A stretch of DNA of 64,000 nucleotides from Bradyrhizobium oligotrophicum S58 (lineage in GTDB: Bacteria > Pseudomonadota > Alphaproteobacteria > Rhizobiales > Xanthobacteraceae). Below the pieces are notes generated by a model, which searched no databases, was not told where the DNA came from, and saw only the letters and a program-made list of their open reading frames with translations. A program made the position numbers and the translations under genes. Position 1 is the stretch's first letter, and each line of letters begins with the position of its first letter. Of this stretch, positions 60,835 to 64,000 are shown piece after piece. The stretch spans positions 5,427,001 through 5,491,000 of the forward strand of contig NC_020453.1 in the NCBI RefSeq assembly GCF_000344805.1, written 5' to 3'.

Positions 60835-62034
60835 CTACTTCGCCTCGGCGATCATCGCCTGCAGCCGCACCAGCTCCTGCTCCAGGTCAGCCTCGACATC
60901 CGCCGCCTTCACCTCGGTGACGCGATAGTCGCGGCTTTCGAGCCAGGCGCGGCGGGCGGCGCGGTCGGTGACGACGCCCTCGCTCTCGTCGGCGCCGACC
61001 AGCTCGATGGCGAGGCGGTGGATGAAGGAGACGAAGTCGGGGATGTGGCGGCCGACCGGAGTCTGGCGCTTGAACTGGCCGGCGAAGCGGCGGTCGCGCG
61101 ACAACGCGTGCCACAGCGCCCGCTCGGCGTCGGTCGGGTTGCGGCGGAGCAGCCGCGCCAAGCCGCGCAGCGAGCCGCGCGAATCCGGCAGGTTGGCGAC
61201 CGTGCCCTGCTCGGCGATCAGTGCACGCAGCCGGGTCGCCTGCTCGCTGTCGAGCACGCCGCCCTTGGCCGGCCCCTTGCGCCCTTCGGCGATCGCCATG
61301 ACCACGCCGTGCAGGGTGTGGATGTCCTGCCGGCTCGGCTCCATGCGGAAGAAGATGTTGCGCAGATTGACCAGCATGGTTTCGCGCTTCTCGGCGGGCC
61401 GCAGGAATTCGACCCGGTCGAGCTCGCGCACGAGGTTCTCGAAGAACGCCTCCATCTGCTCCTGGGAGGAGCGCTCGGAGCGCTCGGGCATCGCGAACGG
61501 AAGCGCACCCGATGTCACCAGCTTGAACCATTCATAGCCCATCAGCAGCACGGCCTGGGCGAGGTTCAGCGAAGCGAAGCCCGGATTGACCGGATAGGTG
61601 ACGATGCGGTTGGCGCGGGCGACCTCCTCGTTGGTCAGCCCCGCCCGTTCGCGGCCGAACAGGATGCCGGCCCGGCCGCCGGCGGCGATCTGGCCCTGCA
61701 TCTCCCGGGCGGCCGCCTCCGGCCCCATCACCGGCTTGGCCTGGTCGTGGGAGCGGGCCGTCGTCGCAAACACCAGATCGAGGTCGGCGATCGCCTCCGG
61801 CAGCGTGTCGAACAGCCGGACATGGTCGATGATGTGGTCGGCCCCGGCCGCCGCCCGCTGGGCCGCGATGTTCGGCCAGCCGTCGCGCGGATTGACCAGG
61901 CGCAGCTCGGTCAGCGCGAAATTGCCCATCGCGCGCGCGGCCATGCCGATGTTCTCGCCGAGCTGCGGCTCGACCAGGATCACCACCGGCCCTGCGATCT
62001 CCAATCCCACCTTGGTCTTGTCGGTGCCCGACAC
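60835..62034 (-). CDS. trmJ: TrmJ-type methyltransferase fused to DUF559
   Basis: Residues 1-255 are a SPOUT methyltransferase of the TrmJ type: VVILVEPQLGENIGMAARAM, ILFGRERAGLTNEEVARAN and SLNLAQAVLLMGYEWFKL form the SAM-binding trefoil knot. It should 2'-O-methylate nucleotide 32 of tRNAs. From about residue 285 a DUF559 domain follows (PTDAERALWHALSRDRRF, KRQTPVGRHIPDFVSFIHRL), related to Vsr-like endonucleases. The usual VDGGQH motif reads LVGADE, so nuclease activity is uncertain. The fused length is 399. Confidence 0.9.
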   Translation of the reverse strand: MSGTDKTKVGLEIAGPVVILVEPQLGENIGMAARAMGNFALTELRLVNPRDGWPNIAAQRAAAGADHIIDHVRLFDTLPEAIADLDLVFATTARSHDQAKPVMGPEAAAREMQGQIAAGGRAGILFGRERAGLTNEEVARANRIVTYPVNPGFASLNLAQAVLLMGYEWFKLVTSGALPFAMPERSERSSQEQMEAFFENLVRELDRVEFLRPAEKRETMLVNLRNIFFRMEPSRQDIHTLHGVVMAIAEGRKGPAKGGVLDSEQATRLRALIAEQGTVANLPDSRGSLRGLARLLRRNPTDAERALWHALSRDRRFAGQFKRQTPVGRHIPDFVSFIHRLAIELVGADESEGVVTDRAARRAWLESRDYRVTEVKAADVEADLEQELVRLQAMIAEAK

Positions 62035-62336
62035 GATCTGCCCTCAACTTCCACGTCACGTTAAAAGCGCCCGCGCCGCGCCCTGCCCGCTCCGTTGGCC
62101 CGGCTGACGAGAATTCTCAAGCAAAATAATCGGCTTAGCCAAGAATTCTACGGTTTGCGCGAAACTGCAGCGGCCGCCCTCGCGGCCGTTGCCCACCGCA
62201 TGAGCGGGCTGCGAAAATCAGCACCGGTCGCATACCGGGTGCGCTTCCGCCCGCGGTGCAGCAGTGCTATGACGCGCTTGATTTCACAAGCGCTTTCCAT
62301 TCCTGGCGCGCTGTTCCCAAGAAGGCCCAATCGATC

Positions 62337-63551
62337 ATGGCAAAAATCAAGGTGACCAACCCGGTCGTCGAGCTCGACGGCGACGAGATGACCCGGATCA
62401 TCTGGCAGTACATCAAGGACAAGCTGATCAACCCGTTCCTTGAGATCGATCTGCAATATTACGACTTGGGGATGGAAAGCCGCGACAAGACCAACGACCA
62501 GATCACGATCGATGCCGCCAACGCGATCAAGAAGGTCGGCGTCGGCGTCAAATGCGCCACCATCACCCCGGACGAAGCGCGTGTGAAGGAATTCGGCCTC
62601 AAGGAGATGTGGAAGTCGCCGAACGGCACCATCCGCAACATCCTCGGCGGCGTCGTGTTCCGCGAGCCGATCATCTGCAAGAACGTGCCGCGTCTGGTCC
62701 CCGGCTGGACCAAGCCGATCATCATCGGCCGCCACGCCTATGGCGACCAGTACCGCGCCACCGACTTCAAATTCCCCGGCAAGGGCGTTCTGACGATGAA
62801 GTTCGTCGGCGACGACGGCACCGTGATCGAGAAGGAAGTCTTCAAGGCGCCCGGCCCGGGCATCGCGATGGAGATGTACAACCTCGACGAGTCGATCTAC
62901 GACTTCGCCCGCGCCTCGCTCAACATGGGCCTCTCCAAGAACTATTCGGTCTACCTGTCGACCAAGAACACCATCCTCAAGGTCTATGACGGCCGCTTCA
63001 AGGACATCTTCCAGGAGGTGTACGAGAAGGAGTTCAAGGACAAGTTCGAGGCCAAGAAGATCACCTACGAGCACCGCCTGATCGACGACATGGTCGCCGC
63101 GGCGCTGAAATGGTCGGGCGGCTACGTCTGGGCCTGTAAGAACTATGACGGCGACGTCCAGTCCGACACCGTGGCGCAGGGCTACGGCTCGCTCGGCCTG
63201 ATGACCTCGGTCCTGATGACGCCGGACGGTCAAACCATGGAGGCCGAGGCCGCCCATGGCACCGTGACCCGCCACTTCCGCGAGCACCAGAAGGGCAAGG
63301 AGACCTCGACCAACTCGATCGCCTCGATCTTCGCCTGGACCCGCGGCCTGTCCCACCGCGCCAAGCTCGACAACAATGCCGAGCTGGCCAAGTTCGCGGC
63401 CGCCCTGGAGAAGGTCTGCGTCGACACCGTCGAGTCCGGCTACATGACCAAGGATCTCGCGCTGCTGGTCGGCGCCGACCAGCGCTGGCTGTCGACCACC
63501 GGCTTCCTCGACAAGGTCGCGGAAAACCTGACCAAGGCGATGGCGGCCTGA
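62337..63551 (+). CDS. icd: NADP-dependent isocitrate dehydrogenase
   Basis: The 404-residue TCA-cycle enzyme belongs to the eukaryote-like NADP group common in alphaproteobacteria: [32 protein letters not shown] with the phosphorylatable-type Ser region, and [20 protein letters not shown]. The ATG of MAKIK is used; the frame runs 27 codons further upstream without support. The 302-base gap to trmJ must hold both promoters; no repeat was seen in it. A terminator follows. Confidence 0.97.
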   Translation: MAKIKVTNPVVELDGDEMTRIIWQYIKDKLINPFLEIDLQYYDLGMESRDKTNDQITIDAANAIKKVGVGVKCATITPDEARVKEFGLKEMWKSPNGTIRNILGGVVFREPIICKNVPRLVPGWTKPIIIGRHAYGDQYRATDFKFPGKGVLTMKFVGDDGTVIEKEVFKAPGPGIAMEMYNLDESIYDFARASLNMGLSKNYSVYLSTKNTILKVYDGRFKDIFQEVYEKEFKDKFEAKKITYEHRLIDDMVAAALKWSGGYVWACKNYDGDVQSDTVAQGYGSLGLMTSVLMTPDGQTMEAEAAHGTVTRHFREHQKGKETSTNSIASIFAWTRGLSHRAKLDNNAELAKFAAALEKVCVDTVESGYMTKDLALLVGADQRWLSTTGFLDKVAENLTKAMAA

Positions 63552-63595
63552 GCCGCCTCCCCATTTCCGCCTTTCGGTTTTGCCACTATGGTCAC

Positions 63596-63630
63596 GGGCC
63601 GCGCCAAAAGCGCGGCCCGTTGCCGTTTTG
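63596..63630 (+). terminator. Terminator-like hairpin after icd
   Basis: GGGCCGCGC and GCGCGGCCC form a perfect nine-base-pair stem with loop CAAAA, followed by GTTGCCGTTTTG, 45 bases after icd and just before the next gene. Confidence 0.7.
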
Positions 63631-63649
63631 CTGACCCGAAGGAATGACC

Positions 63650-64000
63650 ATGCGCATCATCCCGACGCTTTCGCTGCTGCTGCTCGGCGCCCTGGCCGGC
63701 CGCGCCCATGCCGCCGAGACCACCATCCCCGATGCGCTGGTTGCGGCCGGCGAAAAGGCCGTACTGACGCTGCATGCCGAGGGTGCCCAGGTCTACGAGT
63801 GCAAGACCGACAAGGACGGCAAGCTGGCCTGGGCGTTCCGCGAGCCGATCGCCACCCTGTTCGAGGGCGGCAAGACCATCGGCCGCCACTATGCCGGACC
63901 GAGCTGGGAGCATCAGGACGGCTCGATCGTCGGCGGCCGGGTGCAGGGCACCGCGGTCGGCGCCACCGACAACGACATTCCCTGGCTGAAGCTCGAGGTC
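63650..64000 (+). CDS. DUF3455 protein, 5' part
   Basis: The gene runs off the window. The visible 117 residues begin with a signal peptide (LSLLLLGALAGRAHA) and continue with IPDALVAAGEKAVLTLHAEG, AQVYECK and HYAGPSWEHQDGSIVGGRV, the DUF3455 pattern of secreted proteins of unknown role. GAAGGAATG provides the ribosome site. It follows the icd terminator, so it likely has its own promoter. Confidence 0.88.
   Translation, partial: MRIIPTLSLLLLGALAGRAHAAETTIPDALVAAGEKAVLTLHAEGAQVYECKTDKDGKLAWAFREPIATLFEGGKTIGRHYAGPSWEHQDGSIVGGRVQGTAVGATDNDIPWLKLEV

Noticed and set aside
1..64000. CRISPR arrays, tRNA or rRNA genes, integrase-linked attachment sites
   Set aside because: No regularly spaced direct repeats, cloverleaf-like segments or integrase genes were recognised; the repeats present are dispersed palindromes.

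Overview
The window looks like ordinary chromosome of a GC-rich alphaproteobacterium, most probably Bradyrhizobium or a close relative in the Nitrobacteraceae. Three things point there: the DUF1476 (F1-ATPase zeta inhibitor) gene beside the purC-purS-purQ-purL genes, the murI / rpsD / grxD / bolA neighbourhood, and several families of intergenic palindromic repeats that I recall from Bradyrhizobium genomes. No rRNA, tRNA, CRISPR array or prophage was seen. The genus assignment rests on family knowledge and recall, not on a search.

Layout. 1-10 kb: tail of an M20 amidohydrolase, an MDR oxidoreductase, an EamA transporter remnant, an HWE histidine kinase, a thermonuclease, D-Ala-D-Ala ligase, and a CopG regulator with a PHB-depolymerase-type esterase. 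10.2-13.6 kb: a small accessory region built around an IS200-like REP-associated transposase (RAYT) with matching terminal 13-mers, a truncated frameshifted second copy, a lipoprotein and a small base-atypical protein. 13.6-16.7 kb: an ArsR / SRPBCC / GFA operon, a repeat-filled kilobase, and murI. 16.7-23.8 kb: HpaI aldolase, cupin, E2-like acyltransferase, rpsD, threonine aldolase, serine hydrolase, macro domain and grxD. 24-28.8 kb: ergothioneine genes egtB-egtD, LtrA, bolA, DUF427 and DUF1328. Exact GGAAC-N16-CGTT motifs, the form recognised by the general-stress sigma factor EcfG, lie in front of egtB and of the DUF1328 gene.

29-44 kb: OpgC-like acyltransferase, purL, a thioesterase, a small catabolic operon (enol-lactonase-like hydrolase, carboxymuconolactone decarboxylase, SDR, LigI-like hydrolase) opposite a LysR gene that seems to lack a normal start codon, dctA, a DUF1236 protein, and purQ-(59-aa ORF)-purS-purC. 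The 59-aa ORF fits exactly between purS and purQ.

44-52 kb: cyanase and a three-gene NrtABC-type ABC importer, preceded by a rhodanese, an acyl-CoA-dehydrogenase-like flavoprotein and an OsmC protein, with a divergent TetR regulator. Together they suggest uptake and breakdown of cyanate, or of a sulfur/nitrogen compound that yields cyanate.

52-60 kb: a type I secretion transporter and HlyD adaptor directly downstream of a calpain-like (C2 family) cysteine protease with an intact Cys/His/Asn triad. This is the most striking system in the window: a probable secreted bacterial calpain with its own exporter. 60-64 kb: a TPR protein, a TrmJ methyltransferase fused to a DUF559 nuclease-like domain, NADP-isocitrate dehydrogenase and the start of a DUF3455 protein.
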